Source of the DNA: Synanceia verrucosa
Lineage: Eukaryota > Chordata > Actinopteri > Perciformes > Synanceiidae
Length of the DNA stretch: 64,000 bases
Direction: 5' to 3'
Assembly: GCA_029721515.1 (NCBI GenBank)
Contig: CM056569.1
Location: 12,440,507-12,504,506 of the forward strand
Both the position numbers and the translations under genes were made by a program. Numbering within the stretch: position 1 is the stretch's first letter; each line of letters begins with the position of its first letter. A model generated the notes under the pieces. The model did not search any database and was not told the origin of the DNA. It was given only the letters and a program-made list of their open reading frames with translations. Shown here piece after piece: positions 52,816 to 64,000 of this stretch.

Positions 52816-55800
52816 GCCAGTCTGCATCAATGCACACTTATGATGGCTTTAGCAGGAAGTGCGACGGTAAAAAATGAAGGAGGAAACAACATAGAAATTT
52901 AAGTTCCGCATGATGTGCAGTATGCCTCTCACACCTTTGTCACACTAAAAGAAAATAAAACTAAAGGCGCGATTTGGAAAGATAAAAAAAGACAAAACTA
53001 ACAAATCTTATTCTATGTTGATGTTTGGTTTGATTTTGCAGCCCTGGCACCTCAAAATGTGAGAACAACTGGCAGCAAAATTCATCTGGCTTCATTTGTT
53101 TGTTTGATGGTCCTGGGGTTGAAAGACTTGTGGAATGACTTAAAATGATTTGAGGTATAATGCAGCTCCTCCTGTACAAGAGGCATCTTTCTGTTGCCAT
53201 GGCAACAAATTCACAAATTCTGAGCTCGGTGAGTAACTGATATACAAATGGAAATTTTGTGGAAGTTTTCCAATTAAACATGAAAGCATTAATATATCTT
53301 ATTCCACCACAAATGACAATCAATTAATTTGATTCTAATTCGGTGTCTTTCCTCTATAATCTCTTCTGGCCAGACGCCGGCTGAGAATGTAAACTGTAAT
53401 GGTTGCAGCCTATCTATACCACTGGATTGTAAAACGCCTGGTAAGGCTATGAAGACATGGAATACACCATTTGAAAGGTGAAACTGTGAGGATTTGTCCA
53501 CATTTCAAGGTAAGTTGATCGGACTCTCACGCGCGACGTCATCACAGGCCACCCGAGATAGCTGTTAGCTAACACTTGTTACATTAGTTAACGCGATACT
53601 ACCCTAACTGAGTGACAGCTTCATTGGGTTCCTCATGACCATGAACATACCACCTTGCTGTAAATGTCCACTAGAACCAGCTCATGGCTAAAAATAATCC
53701 CTGACTGTAGCTCGTGTCCAGTCTTCAGTTTTGTGCAGACAGGTGTGTAGGAGGAAATGTCCATAAGCAAGAGAAGAGATTCCTTAAACTGCCCTTTTAC
53801 TACCTTTTCTTTTCTCTAAGGCCTAATTTAAAGAGTGTGGGAATTATCTCTTCTGCTGAAAATGATCCCTTGATGTCTTCAGTAAGAATTAATGCATCTT
53901 TCCTATTCATTTATCTCCAAACCCAAAGTACTGACTGTTTAGATCAGTGGAAGACATGAGGTGCTTTTGAGCAGCACTTCTCTCAGGGCATACTGGGAAA
54001 ACGAGTCGGCAGACAAAAGCAAAAGATTGAACCCAAACAACAAATTATTTCTTCTCTGTTCTCTAAAACACTCAACCATGAATGATGCTTCCCTTCAAAT
54101 CATCTCGCACACAGATTTCAAATCCGCCTCCTGTTCTCCTCTCTCCATCTCACACTTAAACCACGGCAGCAAATTACAATTTTCTGGCCTTCTCCACCCC
54201 ACTCGCTTCATGAGAGCGCGAAAAAGCGAAGAAGTGTCTTTTTCTGGCGCAGCTTCAATGTTCTCTGCTAATTTATGCCAGAGAGAAGAAGAATCCTCTC
54301 TCCTCGGCACCCAAAAACACTGAGAGCTGAGGCAGGTGAGGCTGCGTCATATAAATACAACAAAGTCCTGATCGTCAGCCCTCCTCGCCCACGTAGAACC
54401 CCTAATTACAGCTGCGTAAAGCATCTGGCATTAACTCTGCCTGTTCCCCATCTTAAGGTTAAACCGATAAAAACACTGTGAAACAAAACCGGCAGACGGT
54501 GAGGCCTCGCTGACATTAAAGTCCCCCATAAACACACACCTGCTTGGCTTTCCTTTGACACACACCGGGACAAATGTTGAGCTAATTAGACGGTGCCCGC
54601 AGACATCTAAGGTGAGTTTACGTGCATGCTAGAACACTAATGGTTAATGAGGTGTACCCATTGTGTAGCTAACAACTCTCATTTCGATGACATCCTATTT
54701 TGTCAGTCACACATGCCAACGTCCTGGTGTGGTTCAGACTGTAGAATCAGCAGACTTTAAAGGAACAGTCATTACAGCAACTAAAAAAAGCTTAATCATT
54801 TTTAATCAGAGCTGCGTTTTCCCTTTTGCTTGTGCTCCTTCACGCCTCTGCCAAATCCCAATCAGTATGTAAAGGCTTAAAAATAGTGTGGAAACTTGTT
54901 GCCAAACTGCAACATAAAGACAGCTCCAGGATTTAGTGGAAGGAAGCCCAAAGAGTGGGAGAGATACTGAAAAAAAAACTACCGCAAAACATGTTAAGTG
55001 CATAAATATGGCCAAAGACAAGGTTGTGTAACTATGTCTGGACAACAGGATTGGATATAAAAACATCTTTTCCACTGCAAGGAAACTTCAGGACCAATCT
55101 GATGTGAAAAAAGAAACAACCAAATGATCTATCTGATCTGAAGAATTATGATGCAGCAATTTACATTATCTGAACGAACATTGATATTAAAAGCAACTAA
55201 TGCTGTGTAAGAAGCCATTTTAAAAGCTGAAAAGAACACCAGGGAACTGACTGGGTAAAACTAGCCTGGAGGCCAGAAATGGACAAGCTGGACATCCTCC
55301 ACCTAAACGTCCTGCTGCTCTCTAATGTCGTTGCTGCTAAGGTGGAATGAAACCCATTTCCTAGACATGCATCTTGAAACATCAAGAGCCTGCAGACACC
55401 GCTTGGTGGCATGCAGCGATAAGAGCTGGAAGTCTGACTCGACCACACGAGCGCTTGTGGGAAGAGAAGCTGAAGCCTGTAACTCCATGACTTCATGCTA
55501 AGACGTACTCTTTGTTCTGAACGCATCAAGGAACTAACATGAAATGTTCTGTCCATGAACTAATCTGCTGTTACACAGTAAATATGTCTTCCATATGAAT
55601 TATGCAGTTACTCACACAGCCAGTGAGCAACAAACTCACTTGTTACTGACACAACCACCTCGAGGCAGCCAATTCAACTTTGTAAACATAATAAGATTTG
55701 TCTAATTTACTGTCTGAGGCATAGTATTTTATGTTTATGTGGTTATAGTCTATCATTGGGATTGTGCAGCATATGTGATGGGAGGGTAAAGCGCAGCCCA

Positions 55801-57437
55801 TTTAGGCACAGATGTTGCACGCCTCGTAGAGAGCACGTACAACTTGATGGTTCAGAAAAGGGGGATTTATGCCGACACACAAGTACTCAAGCTCACTTCC
55901 TGACATTAAATCTGATGCTCACCAAGCAACAGCATGAACAGCTCTATCTTATCCACCCACCACAGACGCAAAAAATACCCAGTGCAAAGTGATACAGATA
56001 TCAAAGACACATGAAAGAGCATGGATCAATGAGCAGGCAATGAAGTGCCCAATCAGTGGTCCAATCACTTATTATGAAATCCTCCAACTGCTGCAATGAG
56101 ATGTGTCATTAATAAAATTAATCAGGACTGGCTGAGATGTTACACGTACTGCTTAGATGAAGTGTCAGCCACAGTTTCATCCTTGAGGACAACAAAGTAA
56201 AGACAATCAGAGGGCTGAAATGAACATATATATATATATTACAAACAAGTATAGAAAATGAGCTGTTCCTACAGCAGATAACACATAACGGATGCTTGAC
56301 GACATGTTCTTGTGGCTCTGGTTTGATTTCCACTCGGAGCTCAAAACGCTTTTGACAAAGAGCTGAAGTAACTTCCTGCAGCCATCAGTGTTGCCAGGCA
56401 ACTTTGTTCTCTAGGACATTCTATCAGTGAACGCCGAGGCCTGCGGTGAGTTCAAAGACTGCCCTGTTTCACTGAAAGATGGAGGCTGCCGATAATGGAA
56501 GATGGGCGATACACACAGACGGCGAGATGAAGGGGGACGGAGCGCCGGCACTATGGAGCCTCCATTAAAGCCAGATAAGAGCAGAGAAATAGCAGGTGTG
56601 GGGGGGGGGAGTAGGAGGAGAGAAAAAAAATGTGTGTGTGATCCTACAGATGCAAGAGTGAGGAGAGTATATCATCTAACCCATTTATAACAAACATCTT
56701 TCTACGTGTGCACCAAATGTGTTTTTAGACTCCTCTATGGTGTCGTCTGGTGTGTAAATGCGAGCAAAAAAAAGCAGGAGAGGTGTTTGTGTAGAGCTGC
56801 AGGTGTTCACAAATACGTGATACAATAGCAGTTTAATGTCTGGAGCACTATGCCATTACATCCCATTGAGCTGCTGATTAAAATTAAAATGCTCTAATTA
56901 CACTGCAAATCGGACTGACACATTAAAGTGTCTTCACAAGAGCAGCATACCGTAGGAAACTGGCCACTTGAGACGACAACATGTACCTGTTAATGTGCAT
57001 GTTTGTGTGCACGGAGAATAGCCACGCTTGCCACCTCCATCAATTTCTATTCTATAAGGACCAGAGAACACATTAAAAATAGATGGTCGCCTTGCACCGC
57101 GTCTCGCACACACAGTCACACACTCAGTATGTGACAAACACACACAAACACACATTAATAACACCCAACTACGTGGCAAAGTTCAGCCTCAGCGCTGCTT
57201 GGGGAGCGGGTCTCAATACCTGCAGTGACAGCTGGGTGCAGCTCTGAAGTGAAAGCCTTCACTGTGGGACGGGCACAATGAGAAATGTAATCATATGAGT
57301 AACAGGGAAACACAAGGACAGGAAGCAGGGTGGGCTGGAGATGAGGAGAGGAGGGAGGGGAAAGAAAAATGGAGGATGAGGCAAGAAAAAGTGAGACCCC
57401 TGGTGATAATCTGCAAATGCTGCAGGTTTGATCCTCC

Positions 57438-57440
<3 letters not shown>

Positions 57441-57492
<52 letters not shown>
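57441..57492. repeat. (TG)n microsatellite
   Basis: An uninterrupted TG run of about 52 bp. Confidence 0.95.
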
Positions 57493-57493
<1 letters not shown>

Positions 57494-57590
57494 CTTCTTA
57501 TATACATCCCTGTTACTATACTTGAGAGGACTTATGGAATAATAACCTTTCCCGTGTTGAAAATGTCAGCTTTCTATTAAGGACATTGGA

Positions 57591-57849
57591 GGAGGCAGCT
57601 GTGGTAGAGCAGTTCGACCACCAATCAAGAAGGTCGGTGGATCGATTCCCGCCTCTGGCAGTCATGTGCTGTGGTGTCCTTGAGCAAGATACCCAACATC
57701 AAATTGCTCCCAATGCTGTGAGAAAACGTGATGGTTGTCTCCCACCCAGCATGAATGTATAGTGTGAATGGGTAAATGTGATCTGTAGTATAAAGCGCTT
57801 TGAGTAGTCAGATGACTAGAAAGGTGCTATGTAAGTAGAGTCCATTTAC
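57591..57849 (+). mobile_element. tRNA-headed teleost SINE (AFC-like)
   Basis: The 5' part GGAGGCAGCTGTGGTAGAGC carries an A-box-like TGGTAGAGCAG, and GGATCGATTCC at 57639-57649 fits the pol III B box. The body GTGTCCTTGAGCAAGATACC leads to the very characteristic tail AAAGCGCTTTGAGTAGTCAG and ends GTAAGTAGAGTCCATTTAC, shared with LINE2-clade 3' ends. I recognise this as the widespread percomorph SINE related to the cichlid AFC family. No clear target duplication was seen, so the copy is probably old. Confidence 0.8.
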
Positions 57850-59640
57850 ATGTGTTTAATGGCCAGCTGTTAACAGGTCATTAGCACTTTCTCTCTTGAT
57901 GATGTTTTCTGGTCACGTCACTTATTCTTACCAGTCAGAATGATCTCTGTTGTTATTACTGTATCTATGATGACGTACATTAGGATCCAGGCTGAGCAGC
58001 ACTGAGCTTGAAGCTTGTTTCCTTCCTGTACCAACCTCTGACAATCGTCCTTTTGTTTCTGTGTGCATTAAAAAGTTGTTGTAAATATGTAAATTTTTGC
58101 TAACAACGAGCTTCCTCTTGTCTCTTTTAGATGCAGATTGAGCACACGGCCTTGACAAGCACAACCTGAAATACGTTGCTGAGACAAGCAATTATGTCAA
58201 CACTTTGTACACGTTGTATGACAAACACTAAAACCTGACAGCAAAAATATTTGATCATTTGATCTTAAATTCAAGGTTTGGAAACAGGATGTTCCTTGTG
58301 CGAACGATGGCAGTAGAAAGCACTTTAGCACAGATGACATGTTGCGGCGGGGCCTGTGTGATGGAGCTGAAAGTGTCCTTACACCAAGTCAATCGTGGTC
58401 CTTCCATGAAAAGCAAATGATCATCATGAGATCCTCTTGCTGGTACCAACCTCTGGCTCATTGTCGTTTAGGAGGGACATGGAAATATGCAAAGGAAAGT
58501 GACGGACAAGAGCTTGCCGTCACTCTTAAACACACATAAGCAGACAAGCTGGGAGATGTTGTGGTTTCATTACTGCAGAAAAAAAAACTATATCACCACT
58601 GAAGCAAGGTCACATTATGAGCCTCACATAAAGTTTCTCTCGTATAACCACGTCTCCATCAGTAGCATCAAGGTCATTTCTTTAGCAAATCACCCTCCTC
58701 CTCTCCCACCCTTCCCTTCTATCCATTCCTCAACTGGGCCATTACCTGAAAAGGCCATTACTTGAAATCTCCTCTGAGAGATGAGGCTTGACTTTTAAGT
58801 GATGCTGTCATAGTTGAGCCAACTTTTCAGCAACACTAAAAGCAGACCAAGTTGATACAAATGTTTTTTTAGGGAGCTAAATACATGTTGAGCTTTCACA
58901 TTGCAGGGAATGTATTTTTTTTTACCTAGGCAGAGTGCTCAACGGGCGACAATAATCATAAAAATGGTCTCAATAAATGCACTCAAAAGCTGTTCAAACA
59001 CTCATTTCCAGAACTGCATTTACCGTCTGCACCGCTGACATCTATTTCCACTCATTTTCAAATTGCATTTTCATTCTCACAGTTTTGCACAGCACTAATG
59101 TCTCACTCATTTAAATCATAGGTAGATAGAGCATTAAAATTCCTGGGGAGAATCCAGCTGTTTTGCAGCCTAATTATGGACAGAAAAATGAATAGGGTAG
59201 GGGAATTTGCTCAGACTTCCCGAATGAGACAAACTGAGCATCCTCGCCAGGACCGCTTTTTCACTTTCATTGAGCATTTCTCCTCAAGTCTGCCAACATT
59301 TTTCTTTTTAAACGAGTGATCAAAACTATATGATTCAACGTACTGACACGGAAAACCTGCCTCCTTCACATCATGCCACAGGCACATAAATATCTAAGAT
59401 TATTTGAACATAAAACTATTAAATTGTAAGCTTAATGATTAAAAAGTGAAGTGGGTTTCTTTTCCCCATTCATACAGGACAATTCCCCTCCATATAATGA
59501 ACTGGTCAAGTTAACCTGAATTTTAGGGAATTGTCTGCTTGACATTGAAAAAGAAAAAAAATGGGAAAGAGACAGCAGAAATCACAACAGCTTTGTGGCT
59601 GACTGGTATTGGCATCAAAGCAGAAAAAAAACAAACATAC

Positions 59641-59724
59641 CTGTTTGGCCAGGTTGACAGCGTCAGCATGAAGCCGGTCTCTCAGGTGAGGGTCCAGTTG
59701 GAAAGCTGGTGCGATCTCCACAAC
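59641..59724 (-). CDS. pc: Pyruvate carboxylase coding exon (biotin carboxylase domain)
   Basis: This 84 bp exon encodes exactly 28 residues, beginning VVEIAPAFQLDP and ending DAVNLAKQ. It directly continues the RRHQK motif of the previous exon, as in all biotin carboxylases (RRHQKVVEIAPA). The acceptor is GAAG|GTTGTG, with a rather purine-rich upstream tract. The donor is CAG|GTATGT. Both ends are phase 0. The residues between VVEIAPA and LAKQ are less conserved than in human, as usual for this surface helix. Confidence 0.94.
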
Positions 59725-61864
59725 CTTCAAAACACCAAGACTTTACTGATAATGTGACCACAGCATCGTCTGAGCAGAAACGCAGCAAACTGTCACAACA
59801 GCACAATAAAATGTACCCATTTCAACTCAAGGATCACCAACAAAGCCGCCACCTTGACCAGCTTTATTAATGCCTGCTGACATTTGACTAGTCATATAAT
59901 AATTTGAGGCCTGATGTGCGCTGAGGTTTAAGGGAATTTCTACATTTTCAGGCTCTGTGTCGAGCTAAATGAAAAAAAAACTATATTATTTTCAGTTTTT
60001 ATTCTTTTAGATTCAAGATTCTTTACTGTCATTATGCACACATTTTGCAGAGTCTCTCGCCTTAAAGGCACACATAAATAAGAAATAAAGATAAAGATAT
60101 AAATATAAAAATACGATAGAGTAGAGATGTAATATCTACAGCAAAAATGTAATATCTGCAGCAGAAATATGATATTTACAGTGGAAATGTAAACTGCAGA
60201 GAATATGTGGAAAAGGAGTAGATAAAGTGCATTAATAAATTTAGTCTGAAGGCTGAAAAAGCACAAACTTCAGCTTTTGACATATCAGAACTCAAGCAAT
60301 TATTCACAGAAATGTTCCAATGTAATTAAATTCATTCAAAATGCATCACCAGTGTGTTAAGATACAGTGGTTATCTCTGATAAGCCATGCTATGCTACAC
60401 TGTACCTCTTTCATTTAATTCCCTAACATTAGTAACCATCGATTTGGAAAAGGCAACAGAGTGTGATTCAACTTAATCATTGCAGAATATGATCCATTAT
60501 GTTCAGCAGCTCCGTGCCAAAACTATGAGCTGAGAGACTGAGCCGAGCGGCCCTGTAGAGCTGCACAGAACTGCAGGCAGACTTAGTTAGCTTCCCGCTA
60601 ACATTTAGCAAGTACCATGATTTGTTTTCATTTTTTAAGCTATCAGTTTGATATAGTATGTGTCACTTTAGCTTCAGCAAAGCAGATGGAGTGAATCATT
60701 CACAGTCACATTCAGCTTTTCGTCTGGTCTCTCCACGGCTGCTGGGTGGGCGGGATTCGCCGTGTCAGACGCTGATCTGTTTTCATTCCACTGCATCAAA
60801 CAAGTCAACCCATCCAAAAGAAATAATTGAATCCAGCTCAAAGCAACGTAACCCGTGTCTGATTCGAATAATAAAAAATCACAAGAACTCAATTTATCTC
60901 AATTTATCAAATCCTATCCATACAAAAAAACCCTCTCTAAGTATGAACTGCACTTCCAAGACATAGAGAAAAGCAAAAATATCCTATCGGCACTTTACCA
61001 TCCCTAATCTATTTCAACAAGCGACTCTTCTTGTTTGTGAGACTCAAAAAGATCTTAGATTAAGGGCAAAGGCAGATTAAGCCTGGCAGAATCAAAGAGC
61101 AGCAGCTGTGGCATGAACAGAGCCACTAATATGATTATCATCTATAATTTGATTAAAAGGAAAGGAAGAAAGTGATGAAAACACACGATTGAAAGTGCTT
61201 TGAGGTGACAATATGTAATGAAATATTACACATGTTAATCAGCTTCCTCTGATGAAAGCATTGTCATGCTGAGTGACTATTAAATGACAATTTAAATTTT
61301 CTCTCTCATGCGGTGTTGAGGTTTTTTGTTATTTTGACGATCAGTTTGTGTTGAAATACCTCGTTTCTTTTCACCAGAAAATCAAGAAAAATAGCTGGTT
61401 CCCTGCTACTTTACTCCACTTAAAGAAACTGTTTGTGTTGAAACAAGTTGAGAACCATGTAGCAGCTGCAGTTGTTGCCAAGACTCTCCTTCACGCTGCA
61501 TTAGCAGTGGCTAATTCTCATTGGTATATAATCCTCTTACCCCCTGCTGCTGATGACATCTGACACCCAGGGCCATCACAGCCATAATAATCATAATCAA
61601 GCCTATAATCACCAGATTTATTAATGTGCTGCTTTATTGGCTTCTCTAAATATAAGGGAAATAAAGCACTTCTCAGTGTATATTCAGCACTCTACAGTGC
61701 TCGCGGGTGTGATTCCTGCTGATGACCTTTGTTTACTGTCTGCCCACCATCAACATCCACTTCATGCTAATCCACGTAACAATGCAGAAATGCCAAGAAG
61801 ATAATCTTAAATAAATTCAAACATTAAGTTGGGTTGGATGAATTATATAAACAGGGGAATTCAC
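59725..61864 (-). other. pc: pc intron (about 2.1 kb)
   Basis: Bounded by donor GTGAAT at 61864 and acceptor GAAG at 59725. It contains a fragment at about 60005-60260 beginning ATTCAAGATTCTTTACTGTC, which looks like a fish retroposon end, with short internal near-repeats (AATGTAATATCTACAGCA type). Otherwise it is AT-rich unique sequence. Confidence 0.7.
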
Positions 61865-61932
61865 CTTTTGGTGTCTCCGCTGAATGGAGCAGTCCCTCTC
61901 GTAGAGGTGGATGACATTACCATATTTATCAC
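61865..61932 (-). CDS. pc: Pyruvate carboxylase coding exon (ATP-binding lid segment)
   Basis: After the shared Gly codon this 68 bp exon encodes DKYGNVIHLYERDCSIQRRH then QK. The RDCSIQRRHQK signature is the most characteristic biotin carboxylase motif. Its His corresponds to human H271, an ATP-binding residue. The acceptor is CAG (61935-61933) after a pyrimidine-rich tract, and the donor is GTGAAT below 61865. The exon is too short to appear as a long ORF; I found it by following the reading frame from the neighbouring exon. It ends in phase 0. Confidence 0.95.
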
Positions 61933-62427
61933 CTGGTGAAAGAGACGAAGAGACAAACACAGAACATTAGAAGAAAATTAGGGACATGAAGGAAATGAAT
62001 TTGAGTGCAGGAGGTTTGAAATAAACACGAGCTGGCTGCTATAGTACAACCCACATCTTTAAACCAAATCAATCTGTATAGCGCATGAAAAAACAAAAAA
62101 AAAAAGACAGATGTAGAATCAAGGGAGGGACTGCGACGGACAGATGCAGTCAGTCAAAAGCATCAGTAAGACACTTCTTGGTATCATTCTTGCTTGCTGG
62201 ACCACATATATCATGTTTTTAAAGGTTCCTTCAACAGCCTAATTAAATGTCTTCACCATTTCTTTCAACTACCACAGATTATTTTCCCTCCAGTGCTTTA
62301 ATGTGTGAGGAGTCCAGCAAAACACTGGCCAGAAAAATGTGTGATCATAAAAGAAAAGTGCAGCCCCCACAAAATATTGTGTTCATGAAAAATTATATTC
62401 TCAAAGAGAAAAAAAACACAATATCGC

Positions 62428-62469
62428 ATTATTATTATTATTATTATTATTATTATCATTATTAGTATT

Positions 62470-62558
<89 letters not shown>
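62428..62558. repeat. (ATT)n-(AT)n compound microsatellite
   Basis: About 57 bp of ATT with two interruptions passes into about 75 bp of AT. Confidence 0.95.
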
Positions 62559-62565
<7 letters not shown>

Positions 62566-62585
62566 CAGAAAAGGATAAAAAAAAG

Positions 62586-62745
62586 TCAAATGTCCTGGAA
62601 ATGGTTAAGTTATTGTGGAAAATTATTTATCATGCCCTGTGGGCAAATGCAAACGGGTTAAAAGTTACTTTTAACCCGTTTGCATGAATAATTTTCCAGG
62701 TTTTCCAAGTTTTCCAGGATGCATGGGAATCCTGATATAAAATAT
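62586..62745. repeat. Dispersed repeat, copy 2, with 39 bp palindrome and flanking 18 bp direct repeat
   Basis: This is the same family as 48409-48595 by its shared ordered blocks. Copy 2 alone contains a perfect inverted repeat at 62647-62685 (arms of 18 bp built on GCAAACGGGTTAAAAG, loop TTA). The segment 62573-62734 is bracketed by the 18 bp direct repeat ATATAAAATATCAGAAAA at 62555-62572 and 62735-62752. The left repeat emerges from the AT array, so part of the match may be low-complexity. Confidence 0.6.
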
Positions 62746-63580
62746 CAGAAAAAAGTGAAACATTTTCAAGCTGATGTCTAAAATTAAAAACAGTGCTAGC
62801 TGGCCTTACCTTTCTTGATAATGAATTTTGAAAATAACAGCAAAATAAAAGCACTACAAATTAATGCACAATCTAACATGCATCAAAATTAATATCCTAC
62901 AGTGTAATACAGAGATGGATGCATCACCATGTACGACCAGCAAAAATCTCTATTATCACATTTAAACAGATGAAAGGATGAAGAAAAAGACAGAAGAAAG
63001 TCAAAGTAGGTTGGGAAAGGAACAAGAGGCAAAGGACAAGGGCATGTGGAAAGAGAGCGGATTAAAGACGAGAAAGTGGAAAACATTAAATTGAAAATGA
63101 AGGAGGGAAACTGGGAATCAAGGGTGGCAAAGACATGGATTTTAACAGGTAATTCTCCAAACCCACAGAGTCCCTTACATGCCTTAAAGACGGTAATTAA
63201 TCATAGTGGCCACACAGAGAGAAATACAGAATGGAAAACGCTGAAGCCTGCACAGATGTAAACACAAACATGCCTTCACAAGTATGGTACAGTCCAAAGT
63301 GCAGGGACACTTCCTGGAAGTGTTTCACTTCTATAATATTGAGCGGCAGTAGAGCTACATTCACTATAATGAGAGGAAATAATTGCTGGAGGATGCTCTG
63401 CTGGCCAATAAAGCTCATTCAATCTCAATGTTGTTCATCTGTCTCTCTTTCTCCCTTCGCTGAGTTCAAGGACTCGTATGCATCTCGTCTTAATGACCTT
63501 AGATCAATTCACATAAACAAAACAAAAGAAAGTGACGCACAGTTAAAGGCGAACCCAAAGGAAGTTGTAAATGCACTTAC

Positions 63581-63698
63581 CGAGGATCTGCACTTCAATG
63601 TGTCTTGGCTTTTCAATAAACTTCTCAACAAACAGGGCTCCATTCCCAAAAGCCGTCAGGGCTTCAGAGTAGGCCCGCTGGTAATTCTCTTCAAGTTC
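63581..63698 (-). CDS. pc: Pyruvate carboxylase coding exon (biotin carboxylase domain, ATP-grasp start)
   Basis: The exon reads ELEENYQRAYSEALTAFGNG and continues to IEVQIL plus the first base of a Gly codon. It matches about residues 212-251 of human pyruvate carboxylase nearly residue for residue. The FVEKFIEKPRHIEVQIL stretch includes the Glu equivalent to human E236, which contacts ATP in the ATP-grasp fold. The acceptor is CAG at 63701-63699 and the donor is GTAAGTG from 63580 downward. It ends in phase 1 and joins exactly to the exon at 61932. The 118 bp length equals 39 codons plus one base. Both antisense and sense strands are open here, which produces a spurious plus-strand ORF over the exon. 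Confidence 0.96.
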
Positions 63699-64000
63699 CT
63701 GACAAACAGACAAGAAAAATCCATACGTGTCTGAGTTAGAGCTACTACTCAAGAAGGAGCAGTCACAGCAAAGGATTTGTGTGGTTTTCAAAGGGTTTTG
63801 CTGCTGCACAGATATATTTCAATGTCCTTTAACGTCTGCAGGTTTTATTTGGTATAACTTTTATTTCTTTTTGTGATCTATTGCATCTCCTTTTCCCTTC
63901 CCTGTCATTCACATGTGATTTTGAGCAGTTTTTGATGTTTACGCTCCCTTAGGGACCAGGACCAGGCTGTGGGTCATGGCCGAGCATGCTGGAGGTCGTG
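63699..64000 (-). other. pc: pc intron upstream of the exon at 63698 (partial)
   Basis: The acceptor CAG at 63699-63701 is preceded on the minus strand by a TTTCTTGTCTGTTTGT tract. The rest is ordinary intron. The last 60 bp are GC-richer, but their translations do not match the preceding pyruvate carboxylase segment. Confidence 0.6.

Larger units (their letters stand above)
28118..59640 (-). other. pc: Largest pc intron (about 31.5 kb)
   Basis: The donor is CAG|GTATGT at 59640 and the acceptor CTACAG at 28118. No nested gene is supported. Identified contents: repeats at 32.0-33.4 kb, a broken hAT transposase and a complete hAT MITE (34.7-36.1 kb), an L1 relic (38.1-39.2 kb), GAA and TG microsatellites, a SINE nested in a TIR element (45.9-46.7 kb), a two-copy repeat (48.4 kb), a possible LINE 3' end (50.6 kb) and a tRNA-headed SINE (57.6 kb). 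Remaining stretches, such as 28150-32000, 36350-38100, 39200-43800, 49000-50500, 51000-52100 and 53000-57400, look like unique AT-rich intron. Confidence 0.75.
61933..63580 (-). other. pc: pc intron (about 1.6 kb)
   Basis: Bounded by donor GTAAGTG at 63580 and acceptor CACCAG at 61933. It holds an ATT/AT microsatellite (62428-62558), the second copy of a two-copy repeat with an internal palindrome (62586-62745), and a purine-rich stretch (about 62970-63130). Confidence 0.75.
3180..63698 (-). other. pc: Pyruvate carboxylase gene, internal part (5 exons, 4 complete introns)
   Basis: Pyruvate carboxylase is the mitochondrial, biotin-dependent enzyme that carboxylates pyruvate to oxaloacetate for anaplerosis and gluconeogenesis. 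The five exons listed separately join in frame: 118, 68, 84, 119 and 163 bp, giving 184 residues. Introns are of phase 1, 0, 0 and 2, and the last exon ends in phase 0. Every border is GT/AG. The peptide corresponds to about residues 212-395 of the roughly 1,178-residue human protein, inside the biotin carboxylase domain. It carries the equivalents of human E236 and H271 (ATP contacts) and R328 (active site), placed by counting along the family sequence. No exon is broken, so the gene looks functional. The N-terminal exons lie beyond 64000, and the carboxyltransferase and biotin-carrier exons lie before position 1. Teleosts may carry two copies (pcxa/pcxb); I cannot tell which this is. Confidence 0.95.

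Noticed and set aside
55197..55556. Minus-strand 119-codon ORF
   Set aside because: Ser/Leu/Gln-rich with no recognised family. It might be part of a repeat, but I have no evidence beyond openness.
28118..59640. Search for a nested gene, in particular lrfn4, which as I recall lies inside the PC gene in human
   Set aside because: lrfn4 has a long nearly intronless coding region with leucine-rich repeats; no such open frame exists in either large intron here.
63231..63734. Plus-strand 167-codon ORF
   Set aside because: It overlaps the antisense of the pyruvate carboxylase exon at 63581-63698; openness there is inherited from the real coding strand, and the rest is intron.
63940..64000. GC-richer end of the window as a possible upstream pc exon
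   Set aside because: None of the minus-strand frames resembles the segment preceding ELEENY in the enzyme, and no acceptor/donor pair is evident within the window.

Overview
The window is a piece of vertebrate nuclear DNA, almost certainly from a teleost fish. Almost all of it is intron. The only functional gene I can support is pyruvate carboxylase (pc/pcx), on the minus strand. Five consecutive coding exons are present, in order from high to low coordinate: 63698-63581, 61932-61865, 59724-59641, 28117-27999 and 3342-3180. They splice in frame with canonical GT/AG borders into 184 residues, matching about residues 212-395 of the human enzyme. That is the central part of the biotin carboxylase domain. 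The gene runs out of the window at both ends, so no promoter, start codon, stop codon or polyA site of pc is visible.

The five exons total 552 bp and are spread over 60.5 kb. The four complete introns are about 1.6, 2.1, 31.5 and 24.7 kb. The two giant introns hold AT-rich unique sequence, many microsatellites (CA/TG, CT, TATC, AT, ATT, GAA) and a roughly 3 kb purine-rich tract near 10-13 kb. They also hold a good sample of teleost transposable elements. These include a 785 bp non-autonomous hAT element with a perfect 8 bp target duplication (35293-36077), just downstream of a broken hAT transposase end (34720-35133). There is a V-SINE (Mermaid/HE1-like) with a 13 bp target duplication, nested in a second TIR-bounded element (45874-46702). 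A tRNA-headed SINE lies at 57591-57849 and an L1 ORF2 relic at 38128-39190. Several dispersed repeats occur in two copies within the window.

The teleost assignment rests on the SINE and hAT families, the composite TG/GGTTAGGG/GTCCCC repeat, the density of CA microsatellites and the near-identity of the exons to vertebrate pyruvate carboxylase. I see no bacterial, viral or CRISPR content. I found no convincing undescribed system. The leads most worth checking are the nested hAT locus, the CpG-rich block with a 114-codon ORF at 8370-8821, the shared repeat with an 18 bp-arm palindrome at 62.6 kb, and two coding-like stretches at 22.2 and 23.9 kb.
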